This document shows, piece after piece, positions 26,173-36,038 of a stretch of DNA of 64,000 nucleotides (its first letter is position 1; every line of letters starts with the position of its first letter). The notes under the pieces were generated by a model. It made no database searches and was not told the origin of the DNA. It saw only the letters and a program-made list of their open reading frames with translations. Source of the DNA: Scandinavium ludwigii_A (GTDB taxonomy: Bacteria > Pseudomonadota > Gammaproteobacteria > Enterobacterales > Enterobacteriaceae); contig CP191518.1 in assembly GCA_050516505.1 (NCBI GenBank), forward strand, positions 1,922,001 through 1,986,000. Reading direction: 5' to 3'. Position numbers and translations under genes: made by a program.

Positions 26173-27961
26173 GATGAAGTCCTTGCGGTTGTGGAAGCGG
26201 TTTTTCGGGAATAAAAGAGACGACAACTTCAGTGCCACCGGTATCACGGCGTCTGACCTGGCAATCGCCACGCAGACTCTGCGCCCGATCGCGCATGATG
26301 ATTAAGCCGTAGTGGTTATTCCGTTCGGCGTGGTCCGGAACACCGAGGCCGTTATCGGCCACGGTGAGACGAACCTGATTGTCGTTTTGGATCACCGTCA
26401 CGGTGACTTCCGTCGCTTCAGAATGTTTAAGCGCATTGCTCAACGCTTCCCGGGCAATCTGTAAAGCATGGATAGCCTGATGCGAAGGAACAAAGCGCGG
26501 GGGGAGCTGGTAATCCAGCTGCACGGTAAAGCCAAAGCGGGTGCTGTATTCAGCACAACTCGCTTCCAATGCAGGGCGCAGCCCCGGTTCGGTTAATTGT
26601 AGTCGGAAGGTGGTCAGAAGCTCACGCAGCTGCACCCATGAGGTGTTCAGTTCGTTTCGCATCTGGCTCAGCAGAACCCGGCTGTCTTCCGGCAGTTTTT
26701 CACCCTGCATCTGCAAACAGCTGACCTGCATCTTCAGGCACGACAGCGATTGGGCGATGGAATCATGCAGTTCGCGGGCGATGGTGGCTCGTTCTTCCAT
26801 GACGATAAGCTGATGCTGACGCTCCTGCTGGCGGTCGAGGGCCAGCGTGGCGGTCAGCTGTTCAACCAGCGTATCCACCAGTTGCTGCTGATCGTGGCTC
26901 AAATGGCGGCCTGCGGGCAGCGTCGCCAGCAGAATGCCGTACTGATTATGCGCATCGGTCATCCGCCATTTTAGCGTTGTGCCGCTGCCCGGGAGATCCG
27001 GGAGATTGCGCGGGCAGAGGTAACACCCTTTGTCGTCACAATTGAGTTCAGAATGACAGCTGAACTCCTGATGGTTTTCCTCGTCTTCCATATCGTAAAC
27101 CCGCACTTCAATGTCGCGCAGCAGGGTCAAACCCTGGAGGCCATTCAGCACCGGGGAAATACGTTCACACAGCGGCGCCTGAGAATGCAGTCGGCGGTTG
27201 GCCTGCCAGAGGAAGGCAAGAATTTCGTTCTTTTGTTCGAGATTGGCGGTCTTTTCCTGCACGCGCTGTTCAAGCACAGAGTAGCTTTCTGCCAGCTCTT
27301 TCGACATGTTGTTCAGCGCCATCCCCAGCGTCGCCATTTCGTTGCGGCCGCTGATTTTCGCGCGTTTGCTGAAGTCACGCTGGCTCACCGCCCGCGCCAT
27401 GCTGAGCAGCTGTTCCCACGGATGCAGCAACCGCGCGCGCAGCCAGACGATGGTAAACAGGAACAACAGCGCCATACACAGCGCCATTATGCTGTGTACC
27501 CACACTACGTGTTGAATGCGTTTTTCAGTGGTATGGTCAAATGCGGTGACCAGTTGGTCGATGCGGTTCACGAAGGCCGCGACTTCCCCGGAAACTTGTT
27601 CCTGACGGGTCGCCTGTTTCAGGTTCGGTGCAAGCTCAGACTGCCAGTAGCGTTGCAGGGCTTCGAGCTGTTGACGCTGGCCGTCACGGCGCGCGGATTC
27701 AATCAGTTCCGGGCTGCTCACAGTCTGATTCATTTCATCGAGCAGTGTCTGATCGTTGGCATTCAGCGGGATCGCCGCCAGCAAGCGGTAACTCTGCATT
27801 CGCAGGGAACCTGCTTTATTAATAGCGTGCGCGCTGCCCTGCACGCCATGGACCAGACGGGCAGAGATCGCCATGCCCGTCACACCGATAGCAGTGGACA
27901 GCAAAACGATAAGCGCCAGTTGATTGACCAGCGTAAGCGGGGTAAAAAGACGTTTAAACAT
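26165..27961 (-). CDS. narX: Nitrate/nitrite sensor kinase NarX
   Basis: A 598-residue membrane sensor kinase, E. coli length. Seen: N-terminal helix, periplasmic domain with the nitrate-binding P-box (NKAGSLRMQSYRLLAA), second helix (about 150-172), HAMP with RNEMATLG, cysteine-rich central module (CHSELNCDDKGCYLC), then HisKA_3 with phospho-histidine His399 in ARELHDSIAQSL and an HATPase_c domain (DNGLGVP). The start ATG 27961 gives the family N-terminus MFKRLFTPLTLVNQ. It is divergent from narK and overlaps narL. Confidence 0.97.
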   Translation of the reverse strand: MFKRLFTPLTLVNQLALIVLLSTAIGVTGMAISARLVHGVQGSAHAINKAGSLRMQSYRLLAAIPLNANDQTLLDEMNQTVSSPELIESARRDGQRQQLEALQRYWQSELAPNLKQATRQEQVSGEVAAFVNRIDQLVTAFDHTTEKRIQHVVWVHSIMALCMALLFLFTIVWLRARLLHPWEQLLSMARAVSQRDFSKRAKISGRNEMATLGMALNNMSKELAESYSVLEQRVQEKTANLEQKNEILAFLWQANRRLHSQAPLCERISPVLNGLQGLTLLRDIEVRVYDMEDEENHQEFSCHSELNCDDKGCYLCPRNLPDLPGSGTTLKWRMTDAHNQYGILLATLPAGRHLSHDQQQLVDTLVEQLTATLALDRQQERQHQLIVMEERATIARELHDSIAQSLSCLKMQVSCLQMQGEKLPEDSRVLLSQMRNELNTSWVQLRELLTTFRLQLTEPGLRPALEASCAEYSTRFGFTVQLDYQLPPRFVPSHQAIHALQIAREALSNALKHSEATEVTVTVIQNDNQVRLTVADNGLGVPDHAERNNHYGLIIMRDRAQSLRGDCQVRRRDTGGTEVVVSFIPEKPLPQPQGLHHE

Positions 27962-28036
27962 CGACAGTCTGGCTCCTGACCTGGGATGCAATCCGGGAGT
28001 GCGGCTTATTCTGGGAGATCAACCGGAGTATACATA

Positions 28037-28161
28037 TACTCAAAAAGGATTACTCCTTAATTGCCAGTAGTGGCAGAGCAAAGGTGTAGAGAGGTAATCC
28101 CTGCCTGAGTAACGTGAAAAACCACAGTTTTTTGAGTGATTAGACCTACTCACTAAGGGTA
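28037..28161. promoter_or_regulatory. NarL heptamer cluster upstream of narK
   Basis: One perfect heptamer (TACYNMT), TACTCCT at 28051-28057, and several 6-of-7 matches: TACTCAA 28037-28043, TACTCAC 28147-28153, and the opposite-strand AAGGGTA 28155-28161. The last two face each other as in a NarL inverted pair, but with one base between rather than the usual two. Binding is inferred. Confidence 0.55.
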
Positions 28162-28199
28162 ATGCCCATTTTTTGCCTAAAAATATGTTCTCTTTTCCT

Positions 28200-28240
28200 T
28201 TGATTTATATCAACTTACCCCGGCTGGTAAACCCTAATGT
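28200..28240 (+). promoter_or_regulatory. FNR-dependent narK promoter
   Basis: TTGATTTATATCAA at 28200-28213 is a perfect FNR site (TTGAT-N4-ATCAA). A -10-like TAATGT lies at 28235-28240; with a start near 28248 the FNR site is centred at -41.5, the classical activating position known for narK. Confidence 0.85.
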
Positions 28241-28272
28241 GGCGGCAACTAACTCCATCATTCGAGGTTTAT

Positions 28273-29664
28273 ATGAGTCACACTTCCGCATCGGAAAAGG
28301 ATAAAGGCGCGGTCATTACTGACTGGCGCCCTGAAGACCCAGTTTTCTGGCAGTCTCGTGGCCATCGTGTTGCCAGTCGCAACCTGTGGATTTCGGTTCC
28401 CTGCCTGCTGCTCGCGTTTTGCGTCTGGATGTTGTTCAGCGCAGTTGCTGTAAACCTCAATAAAGTCGGTTTCAACTTCACTACCGATCAGCTGTTTATG
28501 CTGACCGCGCTGCCTGCGCTGTCCGGCGCACTGCTTCGTGTACCTTACGCATTTATGGTGCCAGTGTTTGGTGGCCGTCGCTGGACCGCGTTTAGCACCG
28601 GGATCATGATTATTCCGTGCGTGTGGCTCGGCTTTGCGGTGCAGGATACCTCCACGCCGTTTAGCGTGTTCATGATCATCGCGCTGCTGTGCGGTTTTGC
28701 CGGGGCAAACTTTGCTTCAAGTATGGCGAACATTAGCTTCTTCTTCCCGAAAGTGAAGCAGGGCGGGGCACTGGGTCTGAACGGCGGTTTGGGTAACATG
28801 GGCGTGAGCGTGATGCAGCTGGTAGCTCCGCTGGTTATCTCCGTATCCGTATTCGCGATGTTTGGCGGCAGCGGTGTGGCGCAGCCAGATGGTTCTTCGC
28901 TGTTCCTCGAGAACGCCGCGTGGATTTGGGTTCCGTTCCTGATTATCTTCACTCTTGCGGCGTGGTTCTTCATGAACGACCTGGCGGCGTCGAAAGCTTC
29001 TCTGAAAGAGCAGCTGCCAGTTCTGAAACGTGGTCACCTGTGGATCATGGCGGTACTGTATCTGGCAACCTTCGGCTCGTTCATCGGCTTCTCTGCTGGT
29101 TTTGCGATGCTGTCGAAAACCCAGTTCCCGGATGTGCAGATCCTGCACTTCGCGTTCTTCGGTCCGTTTATTGGTGCGCTGGCACGTTCATTGGGTGGCG
29201 GCATTTCTGACCGTCTGGGCGGAACGCGCGTCACGCTGATTAACTTCATCGCGATGGCCATCTTCTCTGCGCTGCTGTTCCTGACCCTGCCAACCAACGG
29301 CCAGGGCGGTAACTTCATCGCCTTCTTCGCGGTATTCATGGGCCTGTTCCTGACGGCCGGTCTGGGGAGTGCATCCACCTTCCAGATGATCTCCGTTATT
29401 TTCCGCAAGCTGACCATGGATAAAGTGAAGGCTGAAGGCGGTACTGAAGAGCACGCGCTGCGTGAAGCGGCGACCGACACGGCGGCGGCTCTGGGCTTCA
29501 TCTCTGCAATCGGTGCGATTGGCGGCTTCTTCATTCCTAAATCTTTTGGTATTTCGCTGGAAATGACCGGTTCGCCAGCGGGCGCCATGAAAGTATTCCT
29601 CGTGTTCTACATCGCCTGTGTGTTAATCACCTGGGTGGTATACGGACGTAAAACAAAAAAATAA
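28273..29664 (+). CDS. narK: Nitrate/nitrite antiporter NarK
   Basis: A 463-residue MFS protein of the NNP family, E. coli length. Both nitrate-signature motifs are visible: GFAGANFASSMANISFFFPK with GLNGGLGNMG, and the second in GLFLTAGLGSASTFQM. Substrate-contacting arginines are expected in LLRVPY (helix 2) and the second half. It imports nitrate in exchange for nitrite to feed NarGHI. The start is ATG 28273 (MSHTSASEK); the frame extends 12 codons upstream into the promoter. Controlled by FNR and NarL sites upstream. Confidence 0.97.
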   Translation: MSHTSASEKDKGAVITDWRPEDPVFWQSRGHRVASRNLWISVPCLLLAFCVWMLFSAVAVNLNKVGFNFTTDQLFMLTALPALSGALLRVPYAFMVPVFGGRRWTAFSTGIMIIPCVWLGFAVQDTSTPFSVFMIIALLCGFAGANFASSMANISFFFPKVKQGGALGLNGGLGNMGVSVMQLVAPLVISVSVFAMFGGSGVAQPDGSSLFLENAAWIWVPFLIIFTLAAWFFMNDLAASKASLKEQLPVLKRGHLWIMAVLYLATFGSFIGFSAGFAMLSKTQFPDVQILHFAFFGPFIGALARSLGGGISDRLGGTRVTLINFIAMAIFSALLFLTLPTNGQGGNFIAFFAVFMGLFLTAGLGSASTFQMISVIFRKLTMDKVKAEGGTEEHALREAATDTAAALGFISAIGAIGGFFIPKSFGISLEMTGSPAGAMKVFLVFYIACVLITWVVYGRKTKK

Positions 29665-29685
29665 GCGTTACTTTTTGATTATCAT

Positions 29686-29711
29686 GGCGCGAGAGATCGC
29701 GCCTTTTTTTT
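29686..29711 (+). terminator. Terminator of narK
   Basis: GGCGCGA (29686-29692), four-base loop, TCGCGCC (29697-29703) and an eight-T run. It insulates narK from the narG promoter. Confidence 0.92.
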
Positions 29712-29799
29712 ACCTGCATTTAGTTACAACATACTCACTGATTTTCCCATCTTATCGGCCTGCGCGTTTTGGCGCGTTAAAAGCGCGTGAGCAGGCTTC

Positions 29800-29806
29800 T
29801 ACCCCT
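29800..29806 (+). promoter_or_regulatory. Distal NarL heptamer upstream of narG
   Basis: TACCCCT matches the NarL heptamer exactly. It lies about 150 bp upstream of the FNR site, comparable with the distal (-195 region) NarL site of E. coli narG, where DNA bending by IHF brings it to the promoter. The rest of 29712-29949 is AT-rich with no gene. Confidence 0.55.
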
Positions 29807-29949
29807 TAATACCTCGCCCGGATAAGACAAGGCGCACAACCTCAGTCTTTTCTTGTTTATGTGTTATAAAACAATGATTTAAAAAATAAAAATAACTAAC
29901 ACTTTGGTGGTATTTGTCGTTTTCCATTGAATTGCTAACAAAACCTGCC

Positions 29950-29963
29950 TTGATCGCCATCAA
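29950..29963 (+). promoter_or_regulatory. FNR site of the narGHJI promoter
   Basis: TTGATCGCCATCAA is a perfect FNR consensus, 92 bp upstream of the narG start codon. This supports anaerobic induction of the operon. Confidence 0.85.
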
Positions 29964-30055
29964 TTCCCGCCTCCTTTCATAAGGTTACTTTCGCCGCAAT
30001 TGTTGCAATGTCGATTTATCAGAGAGCCGAGAGGCTCCAAATCAGGAGAAACCCG

Positions 30056-33000
30056 ATGAGCAAATTTCTGGACCGGTTTCGCTACTTCAAGCAGAAGGGC
30101 GAAACCTTTGCCGATGGGCACGGTCAGCTTATGGAAACTAACCGGGATTGGGAAGATGGATACCGCCAACGCTGGCAGCATGACAAAGTGGTGCGTTCTA
30201 CCCACGGCGTAAACTGCACGGGTTCATGTAGCTGGAAGATTTACGTGAAAAACGGCCTGGTAACCTGGGAAACCCAGCAGACCGACTACCCGCGTACCCG
30301 TCCGGATATGCCTAACCACGAGCCGCGCGGCTGCCCACGTGGTGCCAGTTACTCCTGGTATCTCTACAGCGCTAACCGTTTGAAATATCCCCTGATGCGC
30401 AAACGCCTGATGAAAATGTGGCGCGAAGCGAAAGTTCAGCATCCGGATCCGGTAAATGCCTGGGCTTCCATCATTGAAGACTCAGACAAAGCGAAAAGCT
30501 TTAAACAGGCCCGTGGTCGCGGCGGCTTCGTGCGTTCTTCCTGGCAGGAAGTGAATGAGCTGATTGCGGCGTCGAACGTCTACACCATCAAAACCTACGG
30601 CCCTGACCGCGTGGCAGGCTTCTCGCCGATCCCGGCGATGTCGATGGTTTCTTACGCCGCAGGCGCGCGTTACCTGTCTCTGCTCGGCGGTACCTGCCTG
30701 AGCTTCTACGACTGGTACTGTGACTTGCCTCCTGCATCTCCGCAGACCTGGGGTGAGCAAACCGACGTGCCAGAATCGGCCGACTGGTATAACTCCTCGT
30801 ACATCATCGCCTGGGGCTCTAACGTGCCGCAGACGCGTACCCCGGATGCTCACTTCTTTACCGAAGTGCGTTACAAAGGGACTAAGACTGTCGCAGTGAC
30901 GCCGGACTACGCTGAAATCGCCAAACTGTGCGATCTGTGGCTGGCCCCGAAACAGGGTACCGATGCCGCAATGGCGCTGGCGATGGGCCACGTCATGCTG
31001 CGCGAATTCCACCTCGACAAACCGAGCCAGTACTTCACCGACTACGTGCGTCGTTATACCGACATGCCGATGCTGGTGGCGCTGGAAGAACGTGACGGTT
31101 ATTACGCTGCGGGCCGTATGCTGCGCGCGTCAGACCTCGTTGACGGTCTGGGACAGGAACAGAATCCAGAATGGAAAACCGTTGCCTTCGACGACAACGG
31201 CGAAATGACCGTGCCGAACGGCTCAATCGGTTTCCGTTGGGGCGATAAAGGCAAGTGGAACCTCGAACAGCGCGACGGCAACAGCGGCGAAGAAGTTCAG
31301 CTGCGCCTGAGCATGCTCGGCAGCCACGACGATATCGCTGAAGTCGGCTTCCCGTATTTCGGCGGCGACGGCACCGAACATTTCACCAACGTAGAGCTGG
31401 AAAACATTCTGCTGCACAAACTGCCGGTGAAACGCGTGCAGATGGCAGACGGTTCCACTCAACTGGTGACCACCGTTTATGACCTGACCATGGCCAACTA
31501 CGGCCTGGAACGTGGTCTGAACGATGAAAACTGTGCCAACAGCTACGATGACATCAAAGCGTATACCCCGGCATGGGCTGAGAAAATTACCGGCGTGTCC
31601 CGCGCACAGATCATCCGTACCGCGCGTGAATTTGCGGACAACGCCGATAAGACTCACGGTCGTTCGATGATCATCGTCGGCGCGGGCCTGAACCACTGGT
31701 ATCACCTCGATATGAACTATCGTGGGATTATCAATATGCTGATTTTCTGTGGCTGTGTAGGCCAGAGCGGCGGCGGTTGGGCGCACTATGTGGGCCAGGA
31801 AAAACTGCGTCCGCAAACCGGCTGGACGCCGCTGGCGTTCGCGCTGGACTGGAACCGTCCTCCGCGTCACATGAACAGCACCTCTTATTTCTACAACCAC
31901 TCCAGCCAGTGGCGTTATGAAACGCTGACCGCGCAGGAACTGCTGTCGCCGATGGCAGATAAATCCCGCTACACCGGGCATCTGGTTGACTTCAACGTGC
32001 GTGCTGAACGCATGGGCTGGCTGCCATCCGCGCCGCAGCTGGGCACTAACCCGCTGCACATTGCGGCTGACGCCGAGAAAGCCGGGATGTCAGCGGTGGA
32101 TTACACCGTTAAATCCCTGAAAGACGGCTCGATGCACTTTGCGTCTGAGCGTCCGGACAACGGCAAAAACCACCCGCGTAACATGTTCATCTGGCGTTCT
32201 AACCTGCTGGGCTCCTCCGGTAAAGGCCACGAATACATGCTGAAGTACCTGCTGGGTACTGAGCACGGCATTCAGGGCAAAGATCTGGGCGTGCAGGGCG
32301 GTGTGAAGCCGGAAGAAGTGGAATGGGTGGATAACGGCCTCGACGGCAAACTGGATCTGGTGGTGACGCTGGACTTCCGTCTGTCGAGCACCTGTCTGTT
32401 CTCCGATATCGTGCTGCCGACCGCCACCTGGTATGAAAAAGACGACATGAATACCTCGGATATGCATCCGTTTATTCACCCGCTGTCTGCGGCTGTCGAT
32501 CCGGCGTGGGAATCGAAAAGCGATTGGGATATCTATAAAGACATCGCCAAGAAATTCTCCGAAGTCTGCGTGGGTCATCTGGGTAAAGAAACTGACGTGG
32601 TGACGTTGCCAATCCAGCACGATTCCCCGGCCGAAATGGCGCAGGCGATGGACGTGAAGGACTGGAAGAAAGGCGAATGTGACCTGATCCCGGGCAAAAC
32701 CGCACCGCACATCATGACCGTGGAACGCGATTACCCAGCCACCTGGGAACGCTTTACCTCAATCGGGCCGCTGCTGGAGAAAATCGGCAACGGCGGGAAA
32801 GGCATTGCCTGGAACACCGACAGCGAAGTCGAGCTGCTGCGTAAGCTGAACTACACCAAGGCCGAAGGCCCGGCAAAAGGCCAGCCGATGATCAACACGG
32901 CGATTGACGCCGCAGAGATGATCCTGACGCTGGCACCGGAAACCAACGGTCAGGTTGCAGTGAAAGCCTGGGCCGCGCTGAGTGAAATCACCGGTCGCGA

Positions 33001-33799
33001 CCATACGCATCTGGCGCTGAATAAAGAAGATGAGAAAATTCGCTTCCGCGACATTCAGGCCCAGCCGCGCAAAATCATCTCCAGCCCGACCTGGTCTGGC
33101 CTTGAAGATGAGCACGTTTCTTATAACGCCGGTTATACCAACGTTCACGAGCTGATCCCGTGGCGTACGCTGTCCGGCCGTCAGCAGCTGTATCAGGATC
33201 ACCAGTGGATGCGTGATTTCGGTGAAAGCCTGCTGGTGTACCGTCCACCGATTGACACCCGTTCGGTGAAAGCGGTGATGGGTCAGAAATCCAACGGCAA
33301 CCCGGAGAAGGCGCTGAACTTCCTGACGCCGCACCAAAAATGGGGCATTCACTCAACCTACAGTGACAACTTGCTGATGCTGACATTGTCACGCGGCGGC
33401 CCGATTGTCTGGATGAGCGAAGCCGATGCCAAAGACCTCGGTATCGAAGATAACGACTGGATTGAAGTGTTCAACAGTAACGGTTCCCTGACGGCGCGAG
33501 CGGTCGTGAGCCAGCGCGTTCCGGCGGGGATGACCATGATGTATCACGCCCAGGAACGTATCGTGAACCTGCCAGGCTCGGAAATTACCGGCCAGCGCGG
33601 CGGCATTCACAACTCTGTGACCCGTATCAGCCCGAAACCGACCCATATGATTGGCGGTTACGCGCAACTGGCGTACGGCTTTAACTACTACGGCACCGTT
33701 GGCTCGAACCGTGATGAGTTCGTGGTCGTCCGCAAGATGAAGAACATTGACTGGTTAGACGGCGAAGGTAACGACCAGGTACAGGAGAGCGTAAAATGA
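30056..33799 (+). CDS. narG: Respiratory nitrate reductase alpha subunit
   Basis: The 1247-residue molybdenum subunit of the membrane-bound nitrate reductase, E. coli length. Seen: no Tat peptide but the vestigial SKFLDRFRYFKQKGE N-terminus; FS0 cluster ligands His49, Cys53, Cys57 (THGVNCTGSCSW) and Cys93 (RGCPRG); the molybdenum ligand Asp222 in SFYDWYCD; and molybdopterin-dinucleotide binding regions through the C-terminus. It reduces nitrate to nitrite on the cytoplasmic side. The start ATG 30056 follows AGGAG; the frame opens 16 codons earlier. Its stop overlaps narH by 4 bp. Confidence 0.98.
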   Translation: MSKFLDRFRYFKQKGETFADGHGQLMETNRDWEDGYRQRWQHDKVVRSTHGVNCTGSCSWKIYVKNGLVTWETQQTDYPRTRPDMPNHEPRGCPRGASYSWYLYSANRLKYPLMRKRLMKMWREAKVQHPDPVNAWASIIEDSDKAKSFKQARGRGGFVRSSWQEVNELIAASNVYTIKTYGPDRVAGFSPIPAMSMVSYAAGARYLSLLGGTCLSFYDWYCDLPPASPQTWGEQTDVPESADWYNSSYIIAWGSNVPQTRTPDAHFFTEVRYKGTKTVAVTPDYAEIAKLCDLWLAPKQGTDAAMALAMGHVMLREFHLDKPSQYFTDYVRRYTDMPMLVALEERDGYYAAGRMLRASDLVDGLGQEQNPEWKTVAFDDNGEMTVPNGSIGFRWGDKGKWNLEQRDGNSGEEVQLRLSMLGSHDDIAEVGFPYFGGDGTEHFTNVELENILLHKLPVKRVQMADGSTQLVTTVYDLTMANYGLERGLNDENCANSYDDIKAYTPAWAEKITGVSRAQIIRTAREFADNADKTHGRSMIIVGAGLNHWYHLDMNYRGIINMLIFCGCVGQSGGGWAHYVGQEKLRPQTGWTPLAFALDWNRPPRHMNSTSYFYNHSSQWRYETLTAQELLSPMADKSRYTGHLVDFNVRAERMGWLPSAPQLGTNPLHIAADAEKAGMSAVDYTVKSLKDGSMHFASERPDNGKNHPRNMFIWRSNLLGSSGKGHEYMLKYLLGTEHGIQGKDLGVQGGVKPEEVEWVDNGLDGKLDLVVTLDFRLSSTCLFSDIVLPTATWYEKDDMNTSDMHPFIHPLSAAVDPAWESKSDWDIYKDIAKKFSEVCVGHLGKETDVVTLPIQHDSPAEMAQAMDVKDWKKGECDLIPGKTAPHIMTVERDYPATWERFTSIGPLLEKIGNGGKGIAWNTDSEVELLRKLNYTKAEGPAKGQPMINTAIDAAEMILTLAPETNGQVAVKAWAALSEITGRDHTHLALNKEDEKIRFRDIQAQPRKIISSPTWSGLEDEHVSYNAGYTNVHELIPWRTLSGRQQLYQDHQWMRDFGESLLVYRPPIDTRSVKAVMGQKSNGNPEKALNFLTPHQKWGIHSTYSDNLLMLTLSRGGPIVWMSEADAKDLGIEDNDWIEVFNSNGSLTARAVVSQRVPAGMTMMYHAQERIVNLPGSEITGQRGGIHNSVTRISPKPTHMIGGYAQLAYGFNYYGTVGSNRDEFVVVRKMKNIDWLDGEGNDQVQESVK

Positions 33800-35331
33800 A
33801 AATTCGTTCACAAGTCGGCATGGTGCTGAATCTCGACAAATGCATCGGCTGCCACACCTGCTCAGTCACCTGTAAAAACGTCTGGACCAGCCGCGAAGGC
33901 GTGGAGTACGCGTGGTTCAACAACGTGGAAACCAAGCCGGGCGTCGGCTTCCCTAACGACTGGGAAAACCAGGAGAAATGGAAGGGCGGCTGGATCCGTA
34001 AAATCAACGGCAAACTGGTGCCGCGCATGGGTAACAAAGCGCTGCTGCTGGGTAAAATCTTCGCAAACCCGCATCTGCCGGGCATCGACGATTATTACGA
34101 ACCGTTTGATTTTGACTACCAGACCCTGCACAAAGCCGGTGAAAGTAAGCATCAGCCGATTGCACGTCCGCGCTCGCTGATCACCGGCCAGCGTATGGAC
34201 AAAATCACCGCCGGCCCGAACTGGGAAGATGATTTGGGCGGCGAGTTTTCCAAACTGTCCCGTGACAAAAACTTCGAGAACATCCAGAAGGAAATGTACG
34301 GCCAGTTCGAAAACACCTTCATGATGTACATGCCGCGTCTATGCGAACACTGCCTGAACCCGGCGTGTGTCGCGACCTGTCCGAGCGGCGCGATTTACAA
34401 ACGCGATGAAGACGGCATTGTGCTTATCGATCAGGATAAGTGCCGCGGTTGGCGCATGTGCATTACCGGTTGTCCGTACAAAAAAATCTACTTCAACTGG
34501 AAGAGCGGCAAATCCGAGAAGTGCATTTTCTGCTATCCGCGTATCGAAGCCGGTCAGCCGACTGTGTGTTCCGAAACCTGCGTGGGCCGTATTCGCTACC
34601 TCGGCGTGCTGCTGTATGACGCAGACGCCATCGAGCAGGCGGCGAGCACCGAAAGCGAGAAAGATCTGTACCAGCGTCAGCTGGACGTGTTCCTCGATCC
34701 GAACGATCCGCAGGTTATCGAGCAGGCGCTGAAAGACGGCATTCCGCAGAGCGTGATCGACGCCGCGCAGCAGTCGCCGGTGTATAAAATGGCGATGGAC
34801 TGGAAGCTGGCGCTGCCGCTGCATCCGGAGTACCGCACGTTGCCGATGGTCTGGTACGTGCCACCATTGTCGCCGATTCAGTCTGCGGCGGATGCCGGTG
34901 AGATTGGCAGCAACGGCATTCTGCCGGACGTCGATAGCCTGCGCATTCCCGTGCAGTATCTGGCGAATATGCTGACGGCGGGCGACACCGCGCCGGTTCT
35001 GCGTGCGCTGAAACGTATGCTGGCGATGCGTCACTATAAGCGTGCCGAAACCGTTGATGGCGTGAACGACACCACCGCGCTGGACGAAGTGGGTCTGACC
35101 GAAGCCCAGGCGCAGGAAATGTACCGTTATCTGGCGATCGCTAACTACGAAGACCGCTTCGTGGTGCCAAGCAGCCACCGTGAACTGGCTCGCGATGCAT
35201 TCCCGGAAAAAAGCGGCTGTGGCTTTAGCTTCGGCGACGGTTGCAGTGGTTCCGACAGCTCGTTCAACTTGTTCAACAGCCGTCGTATCGACGCGATTGA
35301 TGTGACCAGCAAAACGGAGCGCAAATCATGA
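33796..35331 (+). CDS. narH: Respiratory nitrate reductase beta subunit
   Basis: The 511-residue electron-transfer subunit with four iron-sulphur clusters. Four cysteine groups are visible: DKCIGCHTCSVTC, LCEHCLNPACVATC, KCRGWRMCITGCP (Trp in place of one Cys, marking the 3Fe-4S cluster), and KCIFC with CSETC. It carries electrons from NarI haem b to NarG. Overlaps of 4 bp with narG and with narJ keep subunit synthesis coupled. Confidence 0.98.
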   Translation: MKIRSQVGMVLNLDKCIGCHTCSVTCKNVWTSREGVEYAWFNNVETKPGVGFPNDWENQEKWKGGWIRKINGKLVPRMGNKALLLGKIFANPHLPGIDDYYEPFDFDYQTLHKAGESKHQPIARPRSLITGQRMDKITAGPNWEDDLGGEFSKLSRDKNFENIQKEMYGQFENTFMMYMPRLCEHCLNPACVATCPSGAIYKRDEDGIVLIDQDKCRGWRMCITGCPYKKIYFNWKSGKSEKCIFCYPRIEAGQPTVCSETCVGRIRYLGVLLYDADAIEQAASTESEKDLYQRQLDVFLDPNDPQVIEQALKDGIPQSVIDAAQQSPVYKMAMDWKLALPLHPEYRTLPMVWYVPPLSPIQSAADAGEIGSNGILPDVDSLRIPVQYLANMLTAGDTAPVLRALKRMLAMRHYKRAETVDGVNDTTALDEVGLTEAQAQEMYRYLAIANYEDRFVVPSSHRELARDAFPEKSGCGFSFGDGCSGSDSSFNLFNSRRIDAIDVTSKTERKS

Positions 35332-36038
35332 AAGAACTGGTGATTGTCTCCCGTCTTCTGGAATACCCGGATGCTGCCCTGTGGCAGCATCAGCAGGAAG
35401 TTTACGACGCGCTGGCGGCGTCTGATGTACTGAGCAAAGAAGACGCCCAGTCGTTGTGCGTGTTCGTGCGTGACCAGACGCAGAAAGACGTGCTCGACGT
35501 GCAGTCGGCCTACAGCGAACTGTTCGACCGTGGCCGTGCGACGTCGCTGCTGCTGTTCGAACACGTTCACGGTGAATCGCGTGACCGTGGTCAGGCGATG
35601 GTCGACCTGATGGCGCAGTATGCGGAGCACGGTTTAGAACTCGACAGTCGCGAGTTGCCAGATCATCTGCCGCTGTATCTGGAATATCTGGCGCAACTGC
35701 CGCGTGAAGAAGCGCAGGGCGGTTTGCAGGATATCGCGCCGATTCTGGCGCTGCTGAGTGCTCGTCTGCAACAGCGTGAAAGTCAGTATGCGGTGCTGTT
35801 CGACGTGCTGCTGAAGCTGGCGAGCACCGATGTGGATAGCGAGAAAATGGCGGAAAAAATTGCGGATGAAGCCCGGGATGATACTCCGCAGGCGCTGGAT
35901 GCGGTTTGGGAAGAAGAGCAGGTTAAATTCTTTGCTGATCCGGGATGCGCTGAGTCGGATATCGCCGCCCATCAGCGTCGTTTTGCCGGTGCCGTCGCGC
36001 CGCAGTATCTGAATATTTCCACTGGAGGGGAGCGCTAA
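35328..36038 (+). CDS. narJ: Nitrate reductase molybdenum cofactor assembly chaperone
   Basis: A 236-residue, all-helical, acidic system-specific chaperone (NarJ/DmsD/TorD family). It binds apo-NarG, holding it until molybdenum cofactor and clusters are inserted, and is not part of the final enzyme. Seen: SRLLEYPDAALWQHQ near the start and the HVHGESRDRGQAMVDLM motif. It overlaps narH by 4 bp and shares one base (TAATG) with narI. Confidence 0.96.
   Translation: MKELVIVSRLLEYPDAALWQHQQEVYDALAASDVLSKEDAQSLCVFVRDQTQKDVLDVQSAYSELFDRGRATSLLLFEHVHGESRDRGQAMVDLMAQYAEHGLELDSRELPDHLPLYLEYLAQLPREEAQGGLQDIAPILALLSARLQQRESQYAVLFDVLLKLASTDVDSEKMAEKIADEARDDTPQALDAVWEEEQVKFFADPGCAESDIAAHQRRFAGAVAPQYLNISTGGER

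Noticed and set aside
29810..29835. GCCCGGATAAG sequence before narG as a REP element
   Set aside because: Only a partial match to the REP consensus and unlike the REP family found elsewhere in this window.
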